A stretch of 44,483 bases of DNA from an uncultured Oscillospiraceae bacterium (GTDB taxonomy: Bacteria; Bacillota; Clostridia; Oscillospirales; Oscillospiraceae): contig CAJUEC010000016.1 of NCBI GenBank assembly GCA_910585155.1, forward strand, positions 1 to 44,483, in the 5' to 3' direction. Both the position numbers and the translations under genes were made by a program. Shown piece after piece: positions 31,583 to 39,810 of this stretch. The number at the start of each line of letters is the position of its first letter. Position 1 is the first letter of the stretch. The notes beneath the pieces were generated by a model. The model saw nothing but the letters and a program-made list of their open reading frames with translations. It had not been told where the DNA came from and did not search any database.

Positions 31583-31617
31583 GAGGCCCCGGGTTCGAAT
31601 CCCGGCACTCCGACCAA
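31583..31617 (+). repeat. attR: 35-bp copy of the tRNA-Pro 3' end
   Basis: Identical to 23232-23266. Upstream six bases TTCGGG also match the tRNA, but the anticodon stem does not, so it is not a working tRNA. It sits directly before the host terminator, as the original tRNA end would have. Confidence 0.92.
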
Positions 31618-31620
31618 CAC

Positions 31621-31665
31621 AGGAGGAAAATCGCTTATTTTCAGCGATTTTCCTCCTGCTTTTTA
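31621..31665 (+). terminator. Original tRNA-Pro terminator
   Basis: 15-bp perfect stem (31621-31635 with 31643-31657) followed by GCTTTTTATTT. It lies right after attR, so before the island came in it terminated the tRNA cluster transcript. Confidence 0.92.
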
Positions 31666-31781
31666 TTTGCCCCTCTGCCAAAAAGGCTGTGTTCCTCACA
31701 AATACATCATACCCCGCCGCCGCTTGAAAATCAGCGGCGGTTTTGCTATCATGAGGTCATATCACCGAGGAGGGATCTATC

Positions 31782-32398
31782 ATGAAAATTACTTGGCTGG
31801 GCCATTCCTGCTTTATCGTGGAATCGCAAGGTTATCAAATTGTGCTGGATCCATACCAGGATGGCAGCGTGCCGGGATTTGCGCCAATCCGTGTGGAGGC
31901 CGACCAGGTCCTGTGCAGCCACGGCCACGGCGACCACAGCGGAACCGAGTGCGTATCCCTGCGGCAGGGCGCCGCCTCCCCATTTACGGTGGAAACCATC
32001 GACACCTGGCACGATGACAAAAACGGCGCCAAACGCGGCCCCAACACATTCACATCCTCAGCGACGGCCAATGCCGCATCGCCCATCTCGGCGACCTGGG
32101 CTGCGATCTGACTTTGGGGCAAAAGGACAAGCTGCGCCGCCTCACCGCCCTGCTGATCCCCGTCGGCGGCTTCTTTACCATCAACGCCGCCCAGGCTAAG
32201 GCGCTGGTTGACGAGCTTGCGCCCACGGTGGCCATCCCAATGCACTATCGCGGCAGAGGCTTTGGCTATCCCGTGATTGGCAAGGTGGACAAATTCACAA
32301 AGCTGTGCGGCAATGTGATCACCTATCCCAGCTCTGAGCTGGAGCTCACCCCGCAGACCAGCAGGCAGACCGCCGTGCTGAAACCGGAAAACACATAA
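31782..32398 (+). pseudogene. MBL-fold metallo-hydrolase, frameshifted
   Basis: Starts MKITWLGHSCFIVESQGYQI behind GAGGAGGGA. The zinc motif is HGHGDHSG (about 48-55). The frame breaks near 32043-32049: after AAC the next two bases AC are followed by ATT CAC ATC CTC AGC GAC, which resumes the family sequence (HLGDLGC...) in another frame to the stop at 32398, including AIPMHYRG. One base is missing there. Restored, the protein would be about 205 residues, normal for UlaG-like L-ascorbate-6-phosphate lactonase relatives. Either a real frameshift or a sequencing error. Confidence 0.8.
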
Positions 32399-32437
32399 CA
32401 GGATGGGATAATTTCCCGTCGGAAAGGACTTCGGGAC

Positions 32438-33319
32438 ATGGAAACGTTGAACATCGCCCTGCTGCAAATCGCACCCTGCGGCACGCTGGCGGGGAATCTG
32501 GAAAAGGGCATCGCCTCCTGCCGAGCAGCGAAAGAGCGGGGCGCCGATATCGCCCTGTTCCCCGAGATGTGGAGCAACGGCTATCACATCTATGACCGCC
32601 CCGCTGACCAGTGGATGGCGGAAGCCATCCCGGCTGACAGCCAGTTTGTGAATGCCTTCGGCGTACTGGCGCGGGAGCTGGACATGGCCATCGGCGTCAC
32701 CTTCTTGGAGCAATACGAGGGCGGCCCCCGGAATTCGATGGTGCTGTTTGACCGATTCGGCCAGCGGAGGATCGCCTGCGCCAAAGTCCACACCTGCGAT
32801 TTTGACGTGGAGCGGAACCTGACGCCGGGTGAGGATTTCTATGCCGCCGCGCTGGATACCCGCTGGGGCGAGGTGCGGGTGGGGGCCATGATCTGCTACG
32901 ACCGGGAGTTCCCTGAGAGCGCCCGGATCCTGATGCTCAAGGGCGCGGAGCTGATCCTGGTTCCCAACGCCTGCCCCATGGAGATCAACCGCCTCTCCCA
33001 GCTGCGGGCCAGGGCCTACGAGAATATGCTGGCCATCGCCACCTGCAACTACCCGGATGCGGTGCCCGACTGCAACGGCGGCTCCAGCGTCTTTGACGGC
33101 GTGGCGTATCTCCCGGAGCAGGACGGCTCCCGGGATATGTGCCTGCTCCAGGCGGACGGGGCGGAGGGGATCTATCTGGCGGAGCTGGATCTGGAACAGC
33201 TCCGGCGTTACCGGGAAAACGAGGTGCACGGCAACGCGTACCGGCGGCCGCGGAAGTATGGACTTCTGCTTGATGAAGCAGTGGAGCCGCCGTTTGTCAG
33301 GAGTGACCGCCGGATGTGA
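32438..33319 (+). CDS. Carbon-nitrogen hydrolase (nitrilase superfamily)
   Basis: 293 residues, standard for the superfamily, whose members hydrolyse amides, nitriles or carbamoyl groups by a cysteine. The triad is visible: Glu43 (LFPEMWSNGY), Lys116 (CAKVHTC) and Cys153 (AMICYDREFP). The ends YRENEVHGNAYRRPRKY are typical of the C-terminal loop. The ribosome site is AAAGGA. It stands alone between the metallo-hydrolase pseudogene and the acyl-CoA dehydrogenase, so neighbours do not indicate its substrate. Confidence 0.9.
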   Translation: METLNIALLQIAPCGTLAGNLEKGIASCRAAKERGADIALFPEMWSNGYHIYDRPADQWMAEAIPADSQFVNAFGVLARELDMAIGVTFLEQYEGGPRNSMVLFDRFGQRRIACAKVHTCDFDVERNLTPGEDFYAAALDTRWGEVRVGAMICYDREFPESARILMLKGAELILVPNACPMEINRLSQLRARAYENMLAIATCNYPDAVPDCNGGSSVFDGVAYLPEQDGSRDMCLLQADGAEGIYLAELDLEQLRRYRENEVHGNAYRRPRKYGLLLDEAVEPPFVRSDRRM

Positions 33320-33475
33320 CACCAGGAAGGAGCACACGGCAGTCGAAAACCGGCACGTCTATACCGTCGCCGGCGGTAACGCAATGGCGAAATTTATTCC
33401 CACTGGCATGTCTGTCCCCGCCGCTGCCCAGCAGCCGTCATCGGGGCGTCTTTGTGCAAAATCTAACAATTCGCA

Positions 33476-33504
33476 TTGACAACCCTCCGCAATCATGGTA
33501 CATT
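33476..33504 (+). promoter_or_regulatory. Promoter of the acyl-CoA dehydrogenase fusion gene
   Basis: TTGACA (33476-33481), 17-base spacer, TACATT (33499-33504). The start codon is 61 bases downstream, behind AAAGGAGG. Confidence 0.75.
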
Positions 33505-33565
33505 TTACTCATGCAGGCTGCGATTTCCATGGATCGTTATCAATCACTCAAAAGGAGGTCTCCCT

Positions 33566-35476
33566 ATGTTGTTCCAGACCACACAGGCTCATGAGGAGCT
33601 GCGGGCCAAGATCCGCGCCTTCGCGGAGGCGGAGGTGAAGCCCAACGCCATCCTCTTCGACCAGGAGAGCCGCTTCCCCACCGAGGCCGTGAACAAATTG
33701 GCCGGGATGGGGCTGATGGGCATCCCCTATCCCAAGGAGTACGGCGGCGCGGGGCTTGACGTCATGAGCTACGCCATCGCGGTGGAGGAGCTGTCCCGGG
33801 TGGACGGCGGCACCGGCGTCATCCTGTCCGCCCATGTGTCCCTGGGCACCTGGCCCATCTTCGCCTTCGGCACCGAGGAGCAGAAGAAAAAGTACCTGGT
33901 CCCCCTGGCAAAAGGCGAGAAAATCGGCGCCTTCGGCCTCACCGAGCCCAACGCCGGCTCCGACGCGGGGGGCACCGAAACCACCGCCATCGACAAGGGC
34001 GACCACTGGCTGCTCAACGGCCAGAAGATCTTCATCACCAACGGCGGCGTGGCGGACACCTACGTTGTCTTCGCCGTCACCACCCCGGACATCGGCACCC
34101 GGGGCATCTCCGCCTTCATCGTGGAGAAGGGATGGAAGGGCTTCACCTTCGAGCCCCACTACGACAAGATGGGCATCCGCTCCTCCGAGACCTGCCAGCT
34201 CAACTTCGACGACGTGAAGGTGCCCAAGGAGAACCTGCTGGGCAAGGAGGGTCAGGGCTTCAAGATCGCCATGGCCACCCTGGACGGCGGGCGGATCGGC
34301 ATCGCCTCCCAGGCCCTGGGCATCGCCCAGGGGGCTTACGAGGCCGCCGTGGAGTACGCCAAGGAGCGGGTCCAGTTCGGCAAGCCCATCGGCTTCAACC
34401 AGGCCATCACCTTCAAGCTGGCGGACATGGCCACCAAGCTGAAGTGCGCCCGGATGCTGGTGTACTCCGCCGCCGAGAAGAAGGAGGCCCACGAGCCCTA
34501 CGGCGTGGACGCCGCCATGGCCAAGATGTACGCCTCCGACATCGCCCTGGAGGTCACCAACGACGCGGTGCAGATCTTCGGCGGTACCGGCTTCCTCAAG
34601 GGCATGGACGTGGAGCGGATGTACCGGGACGCCAAGATCACCACCATCTACGAGGGCACCAACGAGGTGCAGCGGATGGTCATCGGCGCGGCCATCATGG
34701 GCAAGCCCCCCAAGAGCGCCGGCGGCTCCTCCAGCGCGGCGAAAAAGCCCGCCCCCATCACCGGGGTGCGCAAGGGCATGATTCTCAAGGAGGGGGACGC
34801 CAAGGAGCGGGTGGACGCCCTGGTGGCGGCCCTGAAGAAGGACGGCTACGACTTCACCGTGGGCATCCCCATGGATACCCCCATCGCCCAGGCGGAGCGG
34901 GTGGTGTCCGCGGGCCAGGGCATCGGCCCCAGGGAGAACATGAAGCTCATCGAGGACCTGGCCAAGGCGGCGGGCGCGGCCGTGGGCTCCAGCCGCCCGG
35001 TGGCCGAGACCCACAAGTACGTGCCCCTGAACCGCTACGTGGGCATGTCCGGCCAGAAGTTCAAGGGCAATCTGTACATCGCCTGCGGCATCTCCGGCGC
35101 CGTCCAGCACCTGAAGGGCATCAAGGACGCCTCCACCATCGTGGCCATCAACAAGAGCTCCAACGCCCCCATCTTCAAGAACTGCGACTATGGCATCGTG
35201 GGCGACGTGAACGAGATTCTGCCCCTGCTGGCCCAGGCCCTGGGGCTGGAAGAGAAGCAGCCCGCGCCCCCCATGGTGAAGATGAAGCGGCCCCCCGCCC
35301 CCAAGCCCGAGCCCATCGGCCCCCGGTATGTGTGCGGCGGCTGCGGCTACGAGTACGTCCCCGATCTGGGCGACCCCGACGCCGAGGTGGCCCCCGGTAC
35401 CCTGTTCAAGGACCTGCCCGAGGGCTGGGTCTGCCCGGAGTGCGCCGAGGGGAAAGAGATGTTTATTGAGGCATAA
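33566..35476 (+). CDS. Acyl-CoA dehydrogenase / EtfA C-domain / rubredoxin fusion
   Basis: 636 residues with three parts. Residues 1-380 are a complete acyl-CoA dehydrogenase: AFGLTEPNAGSDAGG for FAD, and TTIYEGTNEVQR with the catalytic glutamate. Residues about 425-565 are the FAD-binding C-terminal domain of ETF-alpha (VVSAGQGIGPRENMKLIE, then LYIACGISGAVQHL and APIFKNCDYGIVGD). The last 50 residues are a rubredoxin, with iron ligands Cys590, Cys593 (CGGC), Cys623 and Cys626 (CPEC). The order suggests electrons pass acyl-CoA - FAD - ETF FAD - iron inside one chain. FprA, a protein that takes electrons from rubredoxin, is encoded 84 bases downstream. Confidence 0.93.
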   Translation: MLFQTTQAHEELRAKIRAFAEAEVKPNAILFDQESRFPTEAVNKLAGMGLMGIPYPKEYGGAGLDVMSYAIAVEELSRVDGGTGVILSAHVSLGTWPIFAFGTEEQKKKYLVPLAKGEKIGAFGLTEPNAGSDAGGTETTAIDKGDHWLLNGQKIFITNGGVADTYVVFAVTTPDIGTRGISAFIVEKGWKGFTFEPHYDKMGIRSSETCQLNFDDVKVPKENLLGKEGQGFKIAMATLDGGRIGIASQALGIAQGAYEAAVEYAKERVQFGKPIGFNQAITFKLADMATKLKCARMLVYSAAEKKEAHEPYGVDAAMAKMYASDIALEVTNDAVQIFGGTGFLKGMDVERMYRDAKITTIYEGTNEVQRMVIGAAIMGKPPKSAGGSSSAAKKPAPITGVRKGMILKEGDAKERVDALVAALKKDGYDFTVGIPMDTPIAQAERVVSAGQGIGPRENMKLIEDLAKAAGAAVGSSRPVAETHKYVPLNRYVGMSGQKFKGNLYIACGISGAVQHLKGIKDASTIVAINKSSNAPIFKNCDYGIVGDVNEILPLLAQALGLEEKQPAPPMVKMKRPPAPKPEPIGPRYVCGGCGYEYVPDLGDPDAEVAPGTLFKDLPEGWVCPECAEGKEMFIEA

Positions 35477-35560
35477 GCGCGGAGCCGTCGTGAGCGGCAC
35501 AACGGGAAAACAGCCATTCTGAGGATCCAAAATGATACGTTCAAATAAGGAGGAACGTCT

Positions 35561-36778
35561 ATGTACTGCGTGCGCAGTGTCACCGATAATCTGTACTGGG
35601 TGGGCGCCAACGACCACCGCACCCATCTGTTTGAAAACATCCATCCCATCCCCCGGGGGGTGAGCTACAACGCCTATCTGCTGCTGGACAAATCCACCGT
35701 CCTGTTCGACACCGTGGACTGGTCCGTCTGCCGCCAGCTGCTGGAGAACCTGGACTATCTGCTGGACGGCCGGCCCCTGGACTACCTGCTCATCAACCAC
35801 ATGGAGCCCGACCACGGCGCGTCCATCGAGGAGATTTTGATCCGCTGGCCCGACGTAAAGGTCATCTCCACCCCCAAGGCGTTCATGTTCATGCGCCAGT
35901 TTGGGTTCCACATCGACGGCCACGAGCTCATCGAGGTGCGGGAGGGGGACACCTTCTCCTTCGGCGAGCACACCGTCACCTTCGTGGAGGCCCCCATGGT
36001 CCACTGGCCCGAGGCCATGGTCACCTTTGATCTGACCAACGGCGTGCTCTTCGCCGCCGACGCCTTCGGCTCCTTCGGCGCCCTGGACGGCAAGCTGTTT
36101 GCCGACGAGGTCAACTTCGACCGGGACTGGATCGACGACGCCCGGCGCTACCTCACCAATATCGTGGGCAAGTACGGCCCCCACGTCCAGCTCCTGCTGA
36201 AAAAGGCCGGGGGCATTCTGGACAAGATCAAGTTCATCTGCCCCCTCCACGGTCCGGTGTGGCGCAAGGACCTGATGTACTTCATCGACAAGTACGACAA
36301 GTGGAGCAAGTACCAGCCCGAGGAGCAGGGCGTGCTCATCGCCTACGCCTCCATGTACGGCAACACCGAGTCCGCCGCCCAGGCCCTGGCCGCCAAGCTG
36401 TGCGAGAAGGGCTGCACCAACGTGTGGGTGTACGACGTGTCCAACACCCACGTGTCCCAGCTGGTCAGCGAGTCCTTCCGGCTCAGCCACCTGGTGTTCG
36501 CCTCCGTCACCTACAACCTGGGCATCTACCCCGTCATGCACGACTACCTGATGCACCTGAAGGCCCTGAACTTCCAAAACCGCACCTGCGCCATCGTGGA
36601 GAACGGCTCCTGGGCGGTGAAGTCCGGCGATTTGATGCAGAAGTTCCTGGAGAACGAGATGAAGAACATGTCTGTGCTGGGCGACCGGCTCACCCTGGCC
36701 TCCGCCCTCCACCCGGACAAGGCCTCCGAGCTGGATGCCCTGGCCGACGCCATCATCGAGTCCATGGAGAAAGCGTAA
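35561..36778 (+). CDS. fprA: FprA-family A-type flavodiiron protein
   Basis: 405 residues. The N-terminal beta-lactamase-like domain carries the diiron ligands: His80, Glu82, Asp84, His85 in HMEPDHG, then His148, Asp167 and His230 (CPLHGP). The C-terminal flavodoxin domain starts at about 256, with the FMN loop YASMYGNTES (262-271). Such proteins reduce oxygen to water (or NO to N2O) with electrons from rubredoxin. The gene follows the rubredoxin-fused acyl-CoA dehydrogenase, separated by 84 bases, with GGAGGAAC as ribosome site. A strong terminator follows, so both form one unit. Confidence 0.95.
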   Translation: MYCVRSVTDNLYWVGANDHRTHLFENIHPIPRGVSYNAYLLLDKSTVLFDTVDWSVCRQLLENLDYLLDGRPLDYLLINHMEPDHGASIEEILIRWPDVKVISTPKAFMFMRQFGFHIDGHELIEVREGDTFSFGEHTVTFVEAPMVHWPEAMVTFDLTNGVLFAADAFGSFGALDGKLFADEVNFDRDWIDDARRYLTNIVGKYGPHVQLLLKKAGGILDKIKFICPLHGPVWRKDLMYFIDKYDKWSKYQPEEQGVLIAYASMYGNTESAAQALAAKLCEKGCTNVWVYDVSNTHVSQLVSESFRLSHLVFASVTYNLGIYPVMHDYLMHLKALNFQNRTCAIVENGSWAVKSGDLMQKFLENEMKNMSVLGDRLTLASALHPDKASELDALADAIIESMEKA

Positions 36779-36792
36779 ACAACAGGAAAGCA

Positions 36793-36834
36793 AAGGGCCG
36801 GGCAGGCGTTTATACGCTTGCCCGGCCCTTCTTT
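36793..36834 (+). terminator. Terminator after fprA
   Basis: A 16-bp GC-rich stem with one G-T pair (36793-36808 with 36815-36830, loop TTTATA), followed by CTTTAAAT. Confidence 0.88.
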
Positions 36835-36862
36835 AAATCTGTGCCGCCGGTACAGGTTCTTA

Positions 36863-37022
36863 GAAGCTGTATTCACAACCTCAAACGCCGTCTGGCCGGG
36901 TCTTTTTCCGCCATGCTGCGTTGAATTTTCTTGCAATACACAAAGTATTCCGGCGAAAATTCGCCTTGCCTGACGGGAAAATCCCTCGGCCAGCCGGCAT
37001 CCTCGGCTGTGAATACAGCTTC
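36863..37022. repeat. 160-bp palindromic repeat element
   Basis: The outer 15 bases GAAGCTGTATTCACA (36863-36877) return as an exact inverted repeat (37008-37022). The homology continues inward, imperfectly, for about 75 bases on each arm, so the whole stretch could fold as one long hairpin. It has no coding sequence. It ends one base before the pulA stop. Size and form suggest a MITE or bacterial interspersed palindrome. The 13-base core CGGCTGTGAATAC also occurs near 18197. Confidence 0.65.
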
Positions 37023-39734
37023 TTACTTCCGCTTTTTGCGCAGCGCCGCAAACACGCCGCCTCCGCAGGCCAGGACCGCCGCAGCAGCGATCCCCACGAC
37101 CAGCCCCGTATTTTCCTCGGCGCCGCCGTCCTGTGTGTCCGGGGTCACAGCGGCATCCTCCTTCACCAGCACCAAGGCGGAAACGGGCTCCACCACGGCG
37201 CTGCCGCCGGAAACGCTGGCCAGGGGCTGGGTGCCCGCCTTTTCCCCGTTGATGTAGACGTTCCAGTTCCCCTCCGGAAGCTTCACGGTGGTGCTGGTCT
37301 CATTGGCGTTGAAGATCAGATACATCTCCTCGGCGGTCTCGCCGTTCACGCCGCCCTTGATGTCAAAGGCAATCACGTTGGCGTCCAGCCCGTCCACCAC
37401 AGACACCGCCTCGGAGACCTCCTGCGCCGTGCCCAGGCGCAGCGCCCCATGGGCACGGCGGAAGGCGATCAGGCCCTTGTAGTATTCAAAGACCTGCTGG
37501 TACGCCTCATCGTCCAGGTCGCCCCACTTCAGGCAGTTCACCTGGTCATTGGCGTTGTAGCTGTTGGAGTTGAAGCTCCCGTCGTCGTTGACCTTGGTGC
37601 GCAGCATCTCCTCGCCGGCCTGGAGGAAGGGCACGCCCTCCGCCATCATGTAAAACGCCGCCGCCAGGTTGTTCATCCGGACCAGCTCCTCCCGGCTGGC
37701 CTGGGGCCGCGCGGTCTGGAGGTGGTCAAACAGGGTCAGGTTATCGTGGCAGGAGGCGTAGTTCACCGTCTGCGCCGGGCTGGCGCACCAGGCGTCCGCC
37801 CCCAGGAAGCATCGGCTCAGCGTCTCCTCCATGCCGGGCTTTCCCGAGGCAAAGCCCGGGTCGGTGTCATCAAACACGCTCCCCTTCAGGCCGTCCCGGA
37901 TGGTGTCGTTGAAGTAGGCGAAGCCCGGCGTCTGCTGGGAGTTGAGCTGGGTGGCCATGGTATAGCCCTCTTTGGTCACGTTGGTGGACATGGTCCAGCC
38001 CTCGCCGTAGAAGATCACGTCCGGATGGTCCCTGTGGACCTCGGCGACAATTTCATTGACGGTCTGGGTGTCCAGCAGGCCCACCAGATCGAAGCGGAAC
38101 CCATCGATGTGGTATTCATCCGCCCAATAGCAGACCGAGTCCACGATAAACTTTCTGACCATGGCGCGCTCGGAGGCGGTGTCGTTTCCGCAGCCCGAGC
38201 CATTGGAGTAGGAGCCGTCGTCATTGATGCGGGAGAAATACCCCGGCACAAGCTTGTTGAAGCAGAACTTCCCCGCGTCCTGCACGTGGTTGTAGACCAC
38301 GTCCATCACCACGCTGATCCCGTTCTCGTGCAGGGTCTTGACGGTCTGCTTCAGCTCCTTTACGCGGACCTCCCCGTTGAAGGGGTCGGTGGAGTAGGAG
38401 CCCTCCGGCACGTTGTAGTTCACCGGGTCGTAGCCCCAGTTGAAGGACGCGGTGGTGTGGGTCTCGTCCACAGAGCCGAAATCATAGATGGGCAGCAGGT
38501 GCAGGTGGGTGATGCCCAGCTCCTTCATGTGGTCCAGACCGGTGGAGACGCCGCCGGGGGTCTTGGTGCCGGTCTCGGTCAGGCCCAGGAACTTGCCCGC
38601 GTTTTGGATACCGGAATTCGGGTCCACAGACAGGTCCCGGACGTGCAGCTCATAGATCACGGCGTCATTGATGCTCTCCCCCGCGTGGGGGTTGGCGTCG
38701 CTTTCCCAGCCCGCCGGGTCGGTGCCGTCCAGGTCGATGACCATGGCCCGGACGCCGTTCACGCCGGTGGTCCTGGCGTAGGGGTCGCAGGCTTCCGCCG
38801 CCACGCCGTCGATCACCGCGGTATAGGTGTAGTAGACCCCGTTGAGGTCGCCGCTCTTGGAGGCCACCCAGGTGCCGTTCACGTCCCGGGTCATCTCGAT
38901 CTCCTCCGTCTTGTCGTCCTGATAGCTCTTGCCGGAGGCATACAGGTTCAGCGTGACCGATTCCGCGGTGGGCGCCCACACCCGGAAGGTGGTGGCGTCC
39001 TTGGTCCAGACCGCCCCCAGGTCGTCCCCGGTGTAGGTGTACTCCTTCTCGAAGTCCTCGGTGGAGTAGACGCTGGGTATGCTGAGCTTGTACTGGGCGC
39101 CGTCATAGGTGATGGAGTAGCTCTTAAAGGGGTCCAGCTCCTGGGCCAGGGTCACGGTGTAGGTGAACTCCCCGCCGCCCGCCGCCACGGCGGATACAGC
39201 CACGCCGCCGTCCTTGCCCTCTACGGTGAACACGCCGTCCAGGCCGCCCTCGATCTCGCCGGTCATGGTGACGGTGATGGTGCCGTCGTGGTTGTAGACC
39301 GCGGAGCGGGGCTTGGTGCCCAGCACCGCGTCATCGCCGTACTCCTTGGTATGGCCCTCCACCCCGGACTCCACATAGATATGTACCGTGCCCGACACCA
39401 TTTCCGAGATGTCGATGAACTGGTCCATGTCCACGTCCTTGGTCCAGTCCGGCTGGCGGACGATGTAGCCCACGCTGGAGATGCCCGGGGTCACCGTCAT
39501 GGTGGCCACCATGTCCCCGTCCTCCTCCACGAGGGGGGCGTCAATGGCATCACCCCCGCCCATCTCCCAGAGCCAGACGGTCCAGTTTTCGTAATTGGCG
39601 TCCTCCCGGTGGTAGTGGACCTTGAGAATCAGGTCTCCCCCCGCCTCCGCCGCCATGGCCCTGGGCGCGCCGGCCAGAAGCTGGGCGGCCAACAGAGCCA
39701 TCGCCACAAGAAATGCGCTTACCCTTCTTTTCAT
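37023..39734 (-). CDS. pulA: Type I pullulanase, membrane-anchored
   Basis: 903 residues from the ATG at 39734 (AAGGGGAAGG upstream). A signal peptide (1-28) is followed by a CBM41-like pullulan-binding domain (about 33-125), further beta domains including CBM48 (about 230-340), and the GH13 catalytic domain with type I marks: FNWGYDPVNYN, GFRFDLVGLLD (nucleophile Asp), YGEGWTM (acid Glu) and SCHDNLTLFD. The C-terminus has a membrane helix and KKRK tail (about 875-903), without an LPxTG motif, so it is membrane-anchored. It hydrolyses alpha-1,6 branches of pullulan and glycogen-like glucans. Last gene of the glucan operon. Confidence 0.93.
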   Translation of the reverse strand: MKRRVSAFLVAMALLAAQLLAGAPRAMAAEAGGDLILKVHYHREDANYENWTVWLWEMGGGDAIDAPLVEEDGDMVATMTVTPGISSVGYIVRQPDWTKDVDMDQFIDISEMVSGTVHIYVESGVEGHTKEYGDDAVLGTKPRSAVYNHDGTITVTMTGEIEGGLDGVFTVEGKDGGVAVSAVAAGGGEFTYTVTLAQELDPFKSYSITYDGAQYKLSIPSVYSTEDFEKEYTYTGDDLGAVWTKDATTFRVWAPTAESVTLNLYASGKSYQDDKTEEIEMTRDVNGTWVASKSGDLNGVYYTYTAVIDGVAAEACDPYARTTGVNGVRAMVIDLDGTDPAGWESDANPHAGESINDAVIYELHVRDLSVDPNSGIQNAGKFLGLTETGTKTPGGVSTGLDHMKELGITHLHLLPIYDFGSVDETHTTASFNWGYDPVNYNVPEGSYSTDPFNGEVRVKELKQTVKTLHENGISVVMDVVYNHVQDAGKFCFNKLVPGYFSRINDDGSYSNGSGCGNDTASERAMVRKFIVDSVCYWADEYHIDGFRFDLVGLLDTQTVNEIVAEVHRDHPDVIFYGEGWTMSTNVTKEGYTMATQLNSQQTPGFAYFNDTIRDGLKGSVFDDTDPGFASGKPGMEETLSRCFLGADAWCASPAQTVNYASCHDNLTLFDHLQTARPQASREELVRMNNLAAAFYMMAEGVPFLQAGEEMLRTKVNDDGSFNSNSYNANDQVNCLKWGDLDDEAYQQVFEYYKGLIAFRRAHGALRLGTAQEVSEAVSVVDGLDANVIAFDIKGGVNGETAEEMYLIFNANETSTTVKLPEGNWNVYINGEKAGTQPLASVSGGSAVVEPVSALVLVKEDAAVTPDTQDGGAEENTGLVVGIAAAAVLACGGGVFAALRKKRK

Positions 39735-39810
39735 GTTTGCCTTCCCCTTTCTTTCAGTGCCTGTTTGGAACCGCTTATTGATACGTCCCGCCGGACGCTG
39801 TTCCCTGAAG

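Larger units (their letters stand above)
23267..31617. mobile_element. Genomic island in tRNA-Pro (about 8.35 kb)
   Basis: The segment between the two 35-bp repeats can be removed to rejoin tRNA-Pro to the terminator at 31621. Next to attL lies a decayed tyrosine-integrase C-terminus (23448-23579), the normal place for an island integrase. The seven cargo genes encode surface or membrane proteins plus a regulator and a kinase. There are no phage, conjugation or replication genes. The element is probably immobile now, or needs an integrase in trans. Confidence 0.85.

Noticed and set aside
31571..31617. Possible second tRNA-Pro
   Set aside because: Only the 3' half is present; the acceptor 5' strand and D arm are missing. 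It is the attR copy of the island target.
33548..36793. Very long open frame (over 1,000 codons) on the minus strand
   Set aside because: It lies opposite two clear genes (acyl-CoA dehydrogenase fusion and fprA). High GC removes stops in the antisense frame. The product is a low-complexity mix of G, H, V, L and D with no domain.
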